Shown here piece by piece: positions 53,443-62,100 of a DNA stretch of 64,000 nucleotides. The DNA comes from CAWFPR01 sp963817635 (GTDB taxonomy: Bacteria; Acidobacteriota; Vicinamibacteria; Vicinamibacterales; 2-12-FULL-66-21), in NCBI GenBank assembly GCA_963817635.1, contig CAWFPR010000002.1, positions 310,001-374,000 of the forward strand. Reading direction: 5' to 3'. Positions within the stretch are counted from its first letter, which is position 1, and every line of letters begins with the position of its first letter. A program made the translations under genes and the position numbers. The notes under the pieces were generated by a model. It did not search any database and had not been told where the DNA came from. It saw only the letters and a program-made list of their open reading frames with translations.

Positions 53443-54909
53443 TTATCGAGGAAATCTCCCGTCCATCATCGCCGCGTTGTACGCGAACCAGGCAAGGACG
53501 ATGGCGTTCTGCTTGAGGTCCTGCTCGCGGATCCGTTCGTAGGTGTCGACGTTGGTGTGATGGGTGCGGACGTCATACGTCACGTAGTCCTGCACGGGAT
53601 TGAAGCCCGGCACTCCGGCGGCCTTGAAGCTCAGGTGGTCCGTGGCCGTAATCCCCGGCAGGACGTTGCGCCGGGCGTCCAGATCCCTGAGCGGGGCGAG
53701 CCACGCATCGAAGAGGGCCTTGGCGGGCGCGCTGTTCTCCGAATACCAGCCGTAGATCGGGCCCATCCCCGGATCGGCATTCAGGTAGAGCGAGAAGTTC
53801 TCGCGCGCCTCCAGGTTCCCGTCTCCTTCGAGGTGCTGCTTCACGTAGGCTTTCGAGCCGAGCAGGCCCTCTTCCTCGCCGCCCCACAACCCCACCCGAA
53901 TCGTCCGGCGCGGCCTGGCGTCAATCGCCTTCAGGATGCGCATCGCCTCGATCGCGGCCGCTGCGCCGTCTGCATTGTCCGTCGCGCCGGTGCCCGTGTG
54001 CCACGAGTCGAGGTGCGCGCCGATCATGACCACCTGGCTCGCAAGCGCCGGATCGCTGCCCGGCAGGTCGGCTACCACGTTGTAGCTCTGGCGGTCGGTG
54101 GTCAGGTAGCGCGCCGTGATGCCGACCCGCAGCGTGACCGGGATGCCCTTCTCGATCATCCTGGCCACCATGTTGTAGTGCTCGGCCGCCAGGACCATCG
54201 TCGGCATCGCGTTCTGTCCCTGGTCGCGCCCGAGGACGAAGACGGTGCCGTGCTCGCCGAAGCTGGGCCGGAGCAGCACGCCTGCGCCCGCTTCGCGCAC
54301 GGTCTGTGCGATCTGGCGCGCGTCCGCCTGGCTGACGCCGGAGCGTGGCATGGGTGGCGCGCCGATGCGCACGGGCTGGTCGGTCGCCGTCGGCTGCGCC
54401 CGATCCTCATCCACGAACGCCGTGACAATCGGCTGCGTCAGGACGATCGCCCCGGCCAGGGTGCCCTTCATCGCCGCGACCTCCGCAGGCGTCCGTCCGC
54501 CGACGAGGATCGGCGCTCCGAGCAGGTCACCGTTGGTCGAAGCGGACCAGGCCTCCGCGTAGCCGATGAGCGGCATGTAGCGAGGTTCGACCATCTCGAT
54601 GACCTGGTGATCGAGAACCCAGCCGCGGCCGAACTCCCACGGTTCGAGATGGGCATCGGTGAGGCCGTCGGCGGCCAGTGTGTCGCGCGCCCAGTCAGCG
54701 GCGCGCTTGTGCGCCGGCGATCCGGTCAGGCGCGGGCCAATCACTGTCACGAATTGCGCGAACGCCTCGACCACGCGGGAGCGATCGAGTCCCTCGCGCC
54801 GGATACGCTCCAGTACTCCGCTCGAATCGGCCGTGGACTGTGCGAGCAGGCCGGCGCAGAGCGCCACGATCGCGGCGGCGCAGGGCAGGACGACAGGGCT
54901 CTTTCTCAT
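53443..54909 (-). CDS. Secreted M28-family peptidase with PA-like insert
   Basis: A 488-residue zinc peptidase. A signal peptide (LPCAAAIVALCAGLLAQS) is followed by the N-terminal part, a protease-associated-like insert (RTPAEVAAMKGTLAGAIVL, GAGVLLRPSFGEHGTVF) and the catalytic part with VVMIGAHLDSWHTG, GATDNADGAAAAIEAM, LWGGEEEGLLGSKAY, LNADPG and DHLSFKAAGVPGF. ATG 54909 is chosen as the first start before the signal; the longer frame upstream crosses another gene. It is flanked on both sides by truncated genes. Confidence 0.92.
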   Translation of the reverse strand: MRKSPVVLPCAAAIVALCAGLLAQSTADSSGVLERIRREGLDRSRVVEAFAQFVTVIGPRLTGSPAHKRAADWARDTLAADGLTDAHLEPWEFGRGWVLDHQVIEMVEPRYMPLIGYAEAWSASTNGDLLGAPILVGGRTPAEVAAMKGTLAGAIVLTQPIVTAFVDEDRAQPTATDQPVRIGAPPMPRSGVSQADARQIAQTVREAGAGVLLRPSFGEHGTVFVLGRDQGQNAMPTMVLAAEHYNMVARMIEKGIPVTLRVGITARYLTTDRQSYNVVADLPGSDPALASQVVMIGAHLDSWHTGTGATDNADGAAAAIEAMRILKAIDARPRRTIRVGLWGGEEEGLLGSKAYVKQHLEGDGNLEARENFSLYLNADPGMGPIYGWYSENSAPAKALFDAWLAPLRDLDARRNVLPGITATDHLSFKAAGVPGFNPVQDYVTYDVRTHHTNVDTYERIREQDLKQNAIVLAWFAYNAAMMDGRFPR

Positions 54910-54917
54910 GGCGGGGA

Positions 54918-55421
54918 TTATAGGCCGAACCTCCCGATGCCACGGATGTCGGCTTCGGGCACCAGGAAGGCCCGCGCGATCTCGGCGGTGCTGAAGCCAC
55001 CGGCGGTCTTGAGGCTCAACGCGACGCGTGCATCCTGGCCCAGCGACGGATGACAGCACAGGAACACCAGGCGAAGAACCTCGTCACGGATCGCGTCGTC
55101 GTCGGAATGATCGTCGAGGGAGCCGGCGCTGCGGACGATCTCGGCGGCGATCTCGTGCTGCCGGTCGCGAAACGACCGGTCCCGCCGCAGTGCGTCGAGC
55201 GCCCGATTGCGGGCGACGGCGTAGAGCCACCCGGACGGGTTCGCCGGGATTCCGGAGAAGGGCCACTGCTGGAGTGCCTTGACGAGCGCCTCCTGCACGA
55301 CCTCTTCGGCCAGTTCGAGGTGGGCGGGGCCGAAGGCGCGCGTGAGCCAGGCGACCATTTGACCCGCCCGCGTGCGGAACAGATGGTCCACCAGGGGCGG
55401 AGTTGCATCTCGGGCGTTCAT
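54918..55421 (-). pseudogene. Truncated ECF sigma factor (SigJ-type)
   Basis: A 167-residue frame with sigma2 (HLFRTRAGQMVAWLTRAFGP, AEEVVQEALVKALQQWPFSG), ARNRALDALRRDRSF, and the start of sigma4 (GGFSTAEIARAFLVPEA). After FLVPEA the sequence turns into an unrelated tail DIRGIGRFGL and a stop; the C-terminal half of sigma4 and the whole TPR extension are missing. It is the paralogue of the complete factor at 51992 and its ATG overlaps the YciI gene at 55418. Likely inactive. Confidence 0.8.
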
Positions 55422-55774
55422 TGCCCCATCGCATCGACCTGGCGCACCTCGATGCTGCCGCCGTACTCGAGATGCGGACAGTCGCGTGCCCGCTCCACGG
55501 CATCGTCATAGCTCGACGCGGTGATCATGAAGTAGCCGCCCAGGACTTCGCGTGCTTCGCTGAAGGGGCCGTCGGTGATGCGCAACTGTCCCGCGCGCCC
55601 CCGGATGACGCGGCCCGGCTCGTCCGTGAGCTTGTGGCTGTTCACGAGCAGCCCGGCTTGCCGGAGGCGCGCCCCCCATGCGACGTACTTTTCAACGATT
55701 TTCTGGATGTCCTCCGGACTGATCCCGGCAAAGGCCGTGGGGTCTTCGTGGAGCAGCAGCATGTACTGAGGCAT
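55418..55774 (-). CDS. YciI-related (YCII) protein
   Basis: A 118-residue YCII-family protein: YMLLLHEDPTAFAGIS, VAWGARLRQAGLLVNSHKL, GPFSEAREVLGGYFMI, ARDCPHLEYGGSIEVRQVDA. The last motif contains the conserved H-x-E/G region of the ECF-linked YCII group. It starts at ATG 55774 and overlaps the truncated sigma-factor gene (ATGA). This is the mirror-image counterpart of the YciI-sigma pair at 51651. Confidence 0.9.
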   Translation of the reverse strand: MPQYMLLLHEDPTAFAGISPEDIQKIVEKYVAWGARLRQAGLLVNSHKLTDEPGRVIRGRAGQLRITDGPFSEAREVLGGYFMITASSYDDAVERARDCPHLEYGGSIEVRQVDAMGQ

Positions 55775-55881
55775 GACGTCCTCCTCCTGAATGTCAGTTG
55801 CCTTGAAGACGAACGGGTCCGAGGATTTTCGACATCCTGGACATCGTGGATGTGACGCCGGACTCGTGGTACAACTCGGCC

Positions 55882-56859
55882 ATGAGAAGATTGATCAGGG
55901 GCCTGTCGATTGCCGCGCTGCTGCCGGTCGCCGCGGCACTGACCGTGCCGCTCCGCGCGGGTGCGTCGCCGCAGGCGGCAGCCCAGCCGCCCGACGATCC
56001 CGACATCTTCCTGGCCACGTTCTCGATCCGCGACGGGGCGATCGCGATCGGGACGCCGGTGAACATCACGCACAGTCCCGGATACGACAACCAGCCGTCG
56101 TTCACGCCGGACGGTGGGGCCATCCTGTTCGCGTCGGCGCGCGGCGCGGCGCCCGCACCCGCGGCGGGGGCACGGGCCGCGTCTTCCGCGACCGACATCT
56201 ACCGCTACGATATCGGGTCCGGAACGACCGCGCGGGTCACGAACACGCCGGAGAGCGAGTACTCGCCGACCGTCATGCCGGACGGCGCGCACATCTCCGT
56301 CGTGCGGGTCGAAGCCGACGGGACGCAGCGGCTGTGGACGTTCGGGCTCGACGGCAGCAATCCCTCGCTCGTCCTGACCGACATCAAGCCGGTCGGCTAT
56401 CCCGCCTGGATTGACGCCCGCACGGTTGCGCTGTTCGTGCTCGGCCAGCCGGCGACCCTCCAGATCGCGAACACACAGACCGGCAAGGCGGAGACCGTGG
56501 CACGGGGCATCGGCCGGTCGGTCCTGCGCACGCCGGCGGGCGCCGTGAGTTTCGTGAGCCAGCAGCGCGCGGCGCCCGACGTGCCGCCGACCTACACGAT
56601 TGAGCAGTTCGTCCCCGGGACGCCGGCCGCGCCGGTGGCCCTGATTCAGCCGGTGCCCGGCTCTGGCGATCCCAACCTCGCGTGGACGCCTGACGGCACG
56701 CTGCTGATGGCGCACGGCGGCACATTGTATTCGTGGCGGCCGGGGCAGAGCCAGTGGACGGCCGCGGCCGATCTTGCCGCGCTCGGCCTGCCGGGCGTCA
56801 CGCGCCTGGCCGTCAGCCCGCGCGGCGATCGCATCGCGATCGTCGCGGTTCCGCGATGA
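55882..56859 (+). CDS. TolB-like (PD40) beta-propeller protein
   Basis: A 325-residue exported protein with a signal peptide (GLSIAALLPVAAALTVPL) and PD40-type propeller blades: NITHSPGYDNQPSFTPDGGAI, RVTNTPESEYSPTVMPDGAH, LTDIKPVGYPAWIDARTV, LAWTPDGTLLMAH, LAVSPRGDRIAIV. It resembles periplasmic TolB-like sensors, without its own enzyme domain. ATG 55882 is preferred over an earlier ATG at 55846 because the signal peptide begins there. No operon partner. Confidence 0.8.
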   Translation: MRRLIRGLSIAALLPVAAALTVPLRAGASPQAAAQPPDDPDIFLATFSIRDGAIAIGTPVNITHSPGYDNQPSFTPDGGAILFASARGAAPAPAAGARAASSATDIYRYDIGSGTTARVTNTPESEYSPTVMPDGAHISVVRVEADGTQRLWTFGLDGSNPSLVLTDIKPVGYPAWIDARTVALFVLGQPATLQIANTQTGKAETVARGIGRSVLRTPAGAVSFVSQQRAAPDVPPTYTIEQFVPGTPAAPVALIQPVPGSGDPNLAWTPDGTLLMAHGGTLYSWRPGQSQWTAAADLAALGLPGVTRLAVSPRGDRIAIVAVPR

Positions 56860-56905
56860 GGGGAATACCCCTTGCATCTCGATGCGCAAATGACTGGAGG
56901 ATTGA

Positions 56906-57289
56906 ATGGGACTGCGCGACAAGTACGCCTGGGCTATTTCACAGGCCAAGGGGCGCTTCGATGGAAGCGCCCAGGAGAAAGACGGAAAGCTGCATTTTGT
57001 CGGGACGGTGAAGTCCGAGGATGACAAGAACCAGCTCTGGGATGCGATCAAGACAATTCCTGAATGGCGCGACGACATCGTGGCCGACATCAAGGTCACG
57101 GGAGGTCCCGCCGCGGCAGCGCCGGCGGCCGGCCGCACCTACACCGTGAAGTCAGGCGATACGCTGGGCCGTATTGCAAAAGAACACCTTGGCGACGCGG
57201 GTGCTTACATGAAGATCTTCGAGGCCAATCGCGACCAGCTCAGCGATCCCAACAAGATCAAGCCCGGACAGGTATTGAAACTGCCGTGA
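56906..57289 (+). CDS. BON-LysM domain protein (Kbp/YgaU-like)
   Basis: A 127-residue protein with a BON-like N-terminal part (HFVGTVKSEDDKNQLWDAIK, DDIVADIKVTG) and a C-terminal LysM domain (YTVKSGDTLGRIAKEHLG, DPNKIKPGQVLKLP). In E. coli the same layout (Kbp) binds potassium; the family is soluble and periplasmic or cytoplasmic. No signal peptide is seen here. ATG 56906 follows GGAGGA. It ends at a strong terminator hairpin. Confidence 0.92.
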   Translation: MGLRDKYAWAISQAKGRFDGSAQEKDGKLHFVGTVKSEDDKNQLWDAIKTIPEWRDDIVADIKVTGGPAAAAPAAGRTYTVKSGDTLGRIAKEHLGDAGAYMKIFEANRDQLSDPNKIKPGQVLKLP

Positions 57290-57293
57290 GTGA

Positions 57294-57319
57294 CAGGGCG
57301 CCCTTCACCGGGCGCCCTG
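57294..57319 (+). terminator. Hairpin terminator after the LysM gene
   Basis: CAGGGCGCCC at 57294-57303 and GGGCGCCCTG at 57310-57319 pair perfectly over ten bases around the loop TTCACC. It is not followed by a T-run, so efficiency is uncertain. Confidence 0.7.
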
Positions 57320-57495
57320 CTCGTTCGATGGCCCGAACGCCGCCGCGCGACGTGCAGGCGCGACGGGTGCTCCCAGGGAGCGCTGCTGTGCGCCATCGGA
57401 CTCATCAGCAACAGGTCCCCACAGGGTGAGCGGAGCCGTTGATATACTCCACACGGGTCCGAACGCTGCGGATCCGGACCGCGCGCTCCGCCGCC

Positions 57496-57735
57496 GCGTG
57501 TCACGCCTCACAGGAGCAACGGGACGGAGACACGGAGGTGGATTCCGGGTATGGGTGGCGGTCGGGCTCACGCCGCGCGACAGCCGCGTGTCACGCCTCA
57601 CAGGAGTAACGGAGGGACGGAGACACCGAGGTGGGTTCCGGGTATGGGTGGCGGTCGGACTCACCCGGGCGACGGCCGCTGGTCACGCCGCGCGACAGCC
57701 GCTGGTCACGCCTCACAGGAGTAACGGAGGAAGGA
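57496..57735. repeat. Tandem repeat, about 90-bp unit, two and a half copies
   Basis: The segment TCACGCCTCACAGGAG occurs at 57501, 57591 and 57706. Copies one and two are about 90 bp and nearly identical over their length, including GGTATGGGTGGCGGTCGG in each; the third copy is partial and preceded by a short duplication of TCACGCCGCGCGACAGCCGC. No reading frame spans it. The 485-bp spacer otherwise holds the terminator (57294-57319) and no gene. Confidence 0.85.
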
Positions 57736-57774
57736 GAGACGAAGGGTCGGCCGCGACCCGGTCCCGAGACGATC

Positions 57775-57990
57775 ATGGCAGAGTCTTCACCGCCCCCGCT
57801 CATTCTGATCGTCGAGGATTTCGACGACGCGCGGGAGATGTACCGGGACTACCCGGAGTTTTCCGGATTCCGGACGATCAGCGCCCGCGACGGTGGTGAA
57901 GCGGATCTCGTCGTGCACATCGTGGCGTTCCTGAAACTGCACTCGCGGCGGGCCGTCCGGGCGCGGCGGCGCCGATCGGGGCGTTCGTGA
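57775..57990 (+). CDS. Truncated response-regulator receiver domain
   Basis: A 71-residue protein: LILIVEDFDDAREMYRDY (N-terminal strand and acidic pair) joined to ADLVVHIVAFLKLHSRRAV, the usual last helix of a receiver. The middle, with the phosphoacceptor Asp and the conserved Lys, is missing. The frame is continuous, so an internal deletion is likely. Its stop overlaps the next regulator's ATG (TGATG). It cannot be a phosphorylatable receiver. Confidence 0.65.
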   Translation: MAESSPPPLILIVEDFDDAREMYRDYPEFSGFRTISARDGGEADLVVHIVAFLKLHSRRAVRARRRRSGRS

Positions 57991-58415
57991 TGGGGATCTC
58001 GACTGGCTCCTCCGAACGGCAGGACGAGCGGCCGGTCGTGCTGCTGGTCGAGGACCATACCGACACGCGTCAGATGTATGCGGAGTTTCTCGGCAGCATG
58101 TTCCGGATGGTCGAAGCGGCCGACGGGCAGGAGGCGCTCCGGTCCATCCGCGCTACTCCTCCGGACGTCGTCGTCACCGACCTGTCGCTGCCTGGCATCG
58201 ACGGCTTTCAGCTCATCGCCCAGGTGCGTGCCGACCCAGCGTTTCGTTCGATTCCGATCGTCTGCCTCAGCGGCTACGGCGGTGAGGCGCACGACGCGCG
58301 CGCGCGCGCGGCCGGCTGCGACCGGATTCTGCTGAAGCCCTGCCTGCCTGATGCGCTCGCCGAAGTGGTGGCCGGGGTGCTCAGGGAGTGCAGGGGCGGG
58401 AGTATCGCACCATGA
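57990..58415 (+). CDS. Single-domain response regulator
   Basis: A 141-residue receiver protein: VVLLVEDHTDTRQMYAEFL (acidic pair), DVVVTDLSLPGIDGFQL (phosphoacceptor Asp), IVCLSGYGG (Thr/Ser), RILLKPCLPDALAEVV (Lys). No output domain is present. It starts at ATG 57990 and its stop overlaps the next regulator (ATGA). Three receiver genes in a row without a kinase suggest use by remote histidine kinases. Confidence 0.9.
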   Translation: MGISTGSSERQDERPVVLLVEDHTDTRQMYAEFLGSMFRMVEAADGQEALRSIRATPPDVVVTDLSLPGIDGFQLIAQVRADPAFRSIPIVCLSGYGGEAHDARARAAGCDRILLKPCLPDALAEVVAGVLRECRGGSIAP

Positions 58416-58771
58416 TCGGCCGCGTCTTCATCGTCGAAGACGATGCCGACACGCGCGAGATGCTCGGGCGTTTTCTGGAGCTCGAGGGCTATCAGGTCGA
58501 AACGGCGGTCAACGGGAAACAGGCGCTCGAGCGCCTCCACTCGGGCCTCCGCGCCGCCGTCATCGTCCTCGACCTGATGATGCCGGTCATGGATGGCTGG
58601 GAGTTCCGTCGCGAACAGGTGCGACGCGCCGACATCGCCGACATTCCTGTCATCGTCGTCTCCGCCGCCGGACGCGAGCGCATCTCACAGATCGACGCGG
58701 ACGCCTACCTCTCGAAGCCGGTCGATCTCGACGAGCTGCTCCGGTGCGTCACCGATTGCTGCCGAGGCTGA
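58412..58771 (+). CDS. Single-domain response regulator
   Basis: A 119-residue receiver: RVFIVEDDADTREMLGRFLELEG, AVIVLDLMMPVMDGWEFR (phosphoacceptor Asp), VIVVSAAGRE, DAYLSKPVDLDELL (Lys). ATG 58412 overlaps the previous stop. Like its neighbour it has no effector domain. It ends eleven bases before the convergent L,D-transpeptidase gene. Confidence 0.92.
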   Translation: MIGRVFIVEDDADTREMLGRFLELEGYQVETAVNGKQALERLHSGLRAAVIVLDLMMPVMDGWEFRREQVRRADIADIPVIVVSAAGRERISQIDADAYLSKPVDLDELLRCVTDCCRG

Positions 58772-58781
58772 GGTAGTGCCC

Positions 58782-60509
58782 TTACTGGGCGGCTGAACGC
58801 GCCGGAAGCGCCGGCCGCATGGCCGCGGCTGCCTGCCGCAGTCGTTCCAGGCGCTGCGCGAGTCTCGCGCTCTGCTGGCGATCGAGATCGTAGAGGTCCT
58901 TCCTGAACTGCAGTCCCCCGTCGGGCGACACTCGCGCCGTCAGGTACGTGATGTACACCGGAAGCGGTTGTGTCAGCCGGACGACGGTCTCCCAGCCCGC
59001 GTGCATCGCCTCGTCGATCCGCCGGTCACTCCACTCGGGCTGATCGCCGAGCACGTAGGCGGCGAGGCGCCCCGGATGCTCGACCCGCACGCAGCCGTGG
59101 CTGAAGGAACGGCTCGCACGCGCGAACAGCGAATCGGCCGGCGTGTCGTGCAGGTACACGTTGGTACTGATTGGGGAACATGAACTTGACCAGTCCGAGG
59201 GAATTGTCGCCGCCCGGGCGCTGACGGAACCGGTAGGCCTCCGGGTCGTTCAAGTCGATCGTCGCCGGGTCGATGATCGCTCCGGACTTGTCGAGGACTT
59301 CCATGTTGGTCCGTTCGAGAAAATCGGGGTCCTTCAGCACGGCCGGCAGCGTCTCTTCACTGGCGATGTCGGGCGGGACGTTCCAGGTACGGACTGAAGA
59401 CGAGGTAGGTCATCTCGTCGTTGAAAATCGGCGTCGGCGTATCCTTCTTCCCGACGACGACACGCATCGTCAGCGGGACGCGATCGTGATCCCAGACTTC
59501 GAGACGCATGTCCGGGATGTTCACCAGGATGTGCCGGTCGCCGAGATCGCGCGGGAGCCACCGCCACCGTTCCATGTTCAGCTGGATCTCGCGGATGCGC
59601 CCCTCGATCGGGACGTTGAGTTCGCGCACGACTGCCGGGCCGACCACGCCGTCGTCAGTGAGGCCATGGCGGCGCTGGAAGCGCTGAACGGCCGCTTTCA
59701 GCCCGGCGTCGTACACCGCCGTTCGGTCGCCGGGGGGCACGCGGCCCGCGAAGTCCCCGGAGGCGGCGAGCCGGCGGGCCAGCAACGCCACGCGCGAACT
59801 CCGCTGGCCCGGCTTCAGCGTGAGGGTCGCTGGCACGGCGGGCCAGCCGCCCTTCGACGCGCGGTCCCTGGTACTCGGCGAGCGCCTCGCGCAACCGGCG
59901 GTAGTCGGGCGATGTCGGCGCGAGGTCCGAGAGGGAACGCGAGACGTCGCCGTCCCGGAGCGCCTGCTCCAGACGGTCGAGCGGATCGAACTTCTCCGTC
60001 TCGATCCGCCACGAGGCGTCCGCGTGAGCCAGATCCGACAGGCCGTCGGCCAGATCCGACGCGTACTTCATGTAGAGGTACGTGAGCCACACGTCCATGG
60101 TCCCGGCGTCCTTCGGATCGAATCCCTTTTTCGAAAGGAACCCTCTCGAGGCTTCGTCGCGCTGTTGTTGCAGCACGCTCACGCTGTAGAGTCCAGGGTC
60201 GAGCCCTTCACGGTCCGCCGCGGCGATGGCCCGAATCAGGTCGTCCATCTGAGGGCGTGGCGCCGCATTCTCAATCCACGCCGGGGCGTACTGCCGACGC
60301 TCGTAGAACCGACGTGTCAGTTTCCAGAGTCGGGTGCCTTCGGCGTCGCTGGTCACGAATGACGGCCTGTCCGAGGTTCCCAAGGTGTTCCGAAGCGCCG
60401 CGTCCACCTCGCGAGTCGTGTCCGCGCCGAAGTGCAGCCGCCCGCACGCCGCCGCGGTCAGAACCGTGATGGCGAGCCAGACGACGATCCACGTGGTCTT
60501 GTGGCGCAT
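58782..60509 (-). CDS. YcbB-type L,D-transpeptidase, three frameshifts
   Basis: About 575 residues over four frames. Frame 1: lipoprotein-like signal (VVWLAITVLTAAAC), N-terminal YcbB region (LTRRFYERRQYAPAWIENAAP). Frame 2: peptidoglycan-binding domain (KAAVQRFQRRHGLTDDGVVG) and RERWRWLPRDL-like NMERWRWLPRDLGDRHILVN. Frames 3 and 4: FPNQYQR and, after removing an extra C, FPNQYNVYLHDTP, then SFSHGCVRVEHP with the catalytic His-Gly-Cys. Breaks near 59860, 59388 and 59163 each fit a one-base insertion. It cross-links peptidoglycan by 3-3 bonds. ATG 60509. Confidence 0.87.
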
Positions 60510-60640
60510 CCAGGGTCTCCGTTTGCTGGACGAGCAAGCGGGATGCCGCGCGGCGCCTGGCCGGAAACCGCTGCAATTCGAGGGTTTGCGGACATCGGGC
60601 CGCAGCGGGCGACACGAGTGTGTACCTGGTTACATATCGG

Positions 60641-60716
60641 GGCCTGGGGCTTCAGGCCTGCGGCTTGTGGGCTTGAGCCCGCCGCCGAAGCCCCAAGCCT
60701 GAAGCCCCAAGCCCCT
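60641..60716. repeat. Heptad array, GGCTTCA/GAAGCCC type
   Basis: About ten degenerate units of GGCCTGG, GGCTTCA, GGCTTGT, GGCTTGA and then AAGCCCC/GAAGCCC, with two orientations meeting in the middle (around 60685). It fills the spacer before the HMG-CoA lyase stop; 60510-60640 holds nothing else recognised. Confidence 0.8.
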
Positions 60717-60718
60717 GG

Positions 60719-61612
60719 TCATCGCGTCGCGCGGTAGTAGCGTGAGGGCAGCGGATGGCCGAGGCGGGATTCGATGAACGACGAGGCATCGGTGAGGGCG
60801 CCGATGTCCACACCCGTTTCAATCCCGAGCCCGTTGAGCATGTAGATCAGATCTTCGGTGGCGAGGTTGCCGGTCGCGCCGGGTGCGTAGGGACACCCGC
60901 CCAGGCCGCCCGCCGAGGCATCGAACGTCCGCACGTTGGCGTCCATGGCGGCCATCACGTTCGCGAGCGCGAGACCGCGCGTGTCGTGGAAGTGCATCGC
61001 GATCTGGGTCATCGCGATGCGGGCCGCGACCGCCTCGACCATGTCGGGCACGTCGCCCGGGTTCGCGATGCCGATCGTGTCGCTGATGGCCACCTCGAAC
61101 ACCCCCATCTCGACGAGGGCGGCCGCCACGTCCGCCACCTTTTCCGGCGGCACGTGCCCCTCGAACGGACAGCCGAACGCGGTCGACACGTATCCGCGCA
61201 CGCGCATCCCGAGTTCGCCGGCGCGGCGGCACACGGCGCGATAGTTGTCGAGCGACGCGTCGATCGACTGATTGATGTTGCGCTGGCTGAACGTCTCGGA
61301 GGCTGCCGCGAACACGGCGATCTCCGTCACGCCGGCCGCGCGGGCCCGCTCGATGCCTGCGAGGTTCGGCACCAGCGCCGCGTAGCGCGTCCCGTCCCGC
61401 CGTGCGATCCCGGCGAACACATCCGCGGCGTCGGCCATCTGGGGCACCCACTTCGGGCTGACGAACGCCGAGACCTCGATGACGCCCAGTCCGGCCGCGC
61501 TGAGCCGATCGACGAACGCGATCTTGTCCGCCGTGCCGATCGGCGTCCCTTCGTTCTGGAGGCCGTCACGCGGACCGACCTCGACGACGGTGACGCGGGC
61601 TGGGTAGCGCAT
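60719..61612 (-). CDS. Hydroxymethylglutaryl-CoA lyase
   Basis: A 297-residue TIM-barrel enzyme that splits HMG-CoA into acetyl-CoA and acetoacetate, the last step of leucine degradation. Motifs: EVGPRDGLQNE at the N-terminus (metal-binding Asp), SPKWVPQMADA, STAFGCPFEG, MHFHDTRGLALANVM, and the active-site Cys in GLGGCPYAPGATGNLATED. Length fits the family exactly. It is the last gene of a cluster with biotin carboxyl carrier, biotin carboxylase and enoyl-CoA hydratase genes, separated by only three bases from the carrier gene. Confidence 0.95.
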   Translation of the reverse strand: MRYPARVTVVEVGPRDGLQNEGTPIGTADKIAFVDRLSAAGLGVIEVSAFVSPKWVPQMADAADVFAGIARRDGTRYAALVPNLAGIERARAAGVTEIAVFAAASETFSQRNINQSIDASLDNYRAVCRRAGELGMRVRGYVSTAFGCPFEGHVPPEKVADVAAALVEMGVFEVAISDTIGIANPGDVPDMVEAVAARIAMTQIAMHFHDTRGLALANVMAAMDANVRTFDASAGGLGGCPYAPGATGNLATEDLIYMLNGLGIETGVDIGALTDASSFIESRLGHPLPSRYYRATR

Positions 61613-61615
61613 CGA

Positions 61616-62098
61616 TCAGGATTCCGCTTCGTCGATCTCGATGAGCGTCGTGCCGGGCTGGACGAGCTCGCCTTCGCGGCAGTGCACCTCCGTCACGGTT
61701 CCGTCAGCGTTGGCCCGGATTGGCAGCTCCATCTTCATCGCCTCCAGGATCATCAGGGTGTCGCCGCGCTTCACCGCCGCTCCGGGTTGCGCGACGATCC
61801 GGATGACGGTCGCCGGCATCGGCGCCGACAGCGATCCGTGATGCGCCCTGCCACGCCTGCGGGTGGCGCCCGTGTCGACGTCGAAGCGGAAGACCTCGCC
61901 GTCGAGGAACACCCACCGGACATCACCGGACGATGCGACCCACGCGGTCCGGGCCGGCGCCCGACCGATCCGGACGATCCCGTCGGCGGCGGGCGTGGCG
62001 GGCACGGCCTCGGATCCATCGACGCGCACCCCTCCGTCGTCGCCGACCACGACCGAATAGGTGCGGCTGTCGTCCCGGAGCGTGATCGTTCTCGCCAT
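61616..62098 (-). CDS. Biotin carboxyl carrier (biotinyl-lipoyl) protein of acyl-CoA carboxylase
   Basis: A 160-residue protein: N-terminal beta part (RTYSVVVGDDGGVRVDG) and C-terminal biotinyl domain with the biotinylation site ILEAMKMELPIRAN (Lys in AMKME) and GELVQPGTTLIEIDE. It starts at ATG 62098, two bases after the biotin carboxylase stop. In most organisms this carrier is fused to the carboxylase in methylcrotonyl-CoA carboxylase alpha (LiuD). Here it appears separate, though a frame error at the junction could hide a fusion. Confidence 0.9.
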   Translation of the reverse strand: MARTITLRDDSRTYSVVVGDDGGVRVDGSEAVPATPAADGIVRIGRAPARTAWVASSGDVRWVFLDGEVFRFDVDTGATRRRGRAHHGSLSAPMPATVIRIVAQPGAAVKRGDTLMILEAMKMELPIRANADGTVTEVHCREGELVQPGTTLIEIDEAES

Positions 62099-62100
62099 GC

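Noticed and set aside
57511..57530. Similarity of AGGAGTAACGGAGG to a 23S rRNA segment.
   Set aside because: The match is about a dozen bases only; surrounding sequence is unrelated to rRNA.
57496..57735. CRISPR array.
   Set aside because: The unit is about 90 bp with no unique spacers and only two and a half copies.
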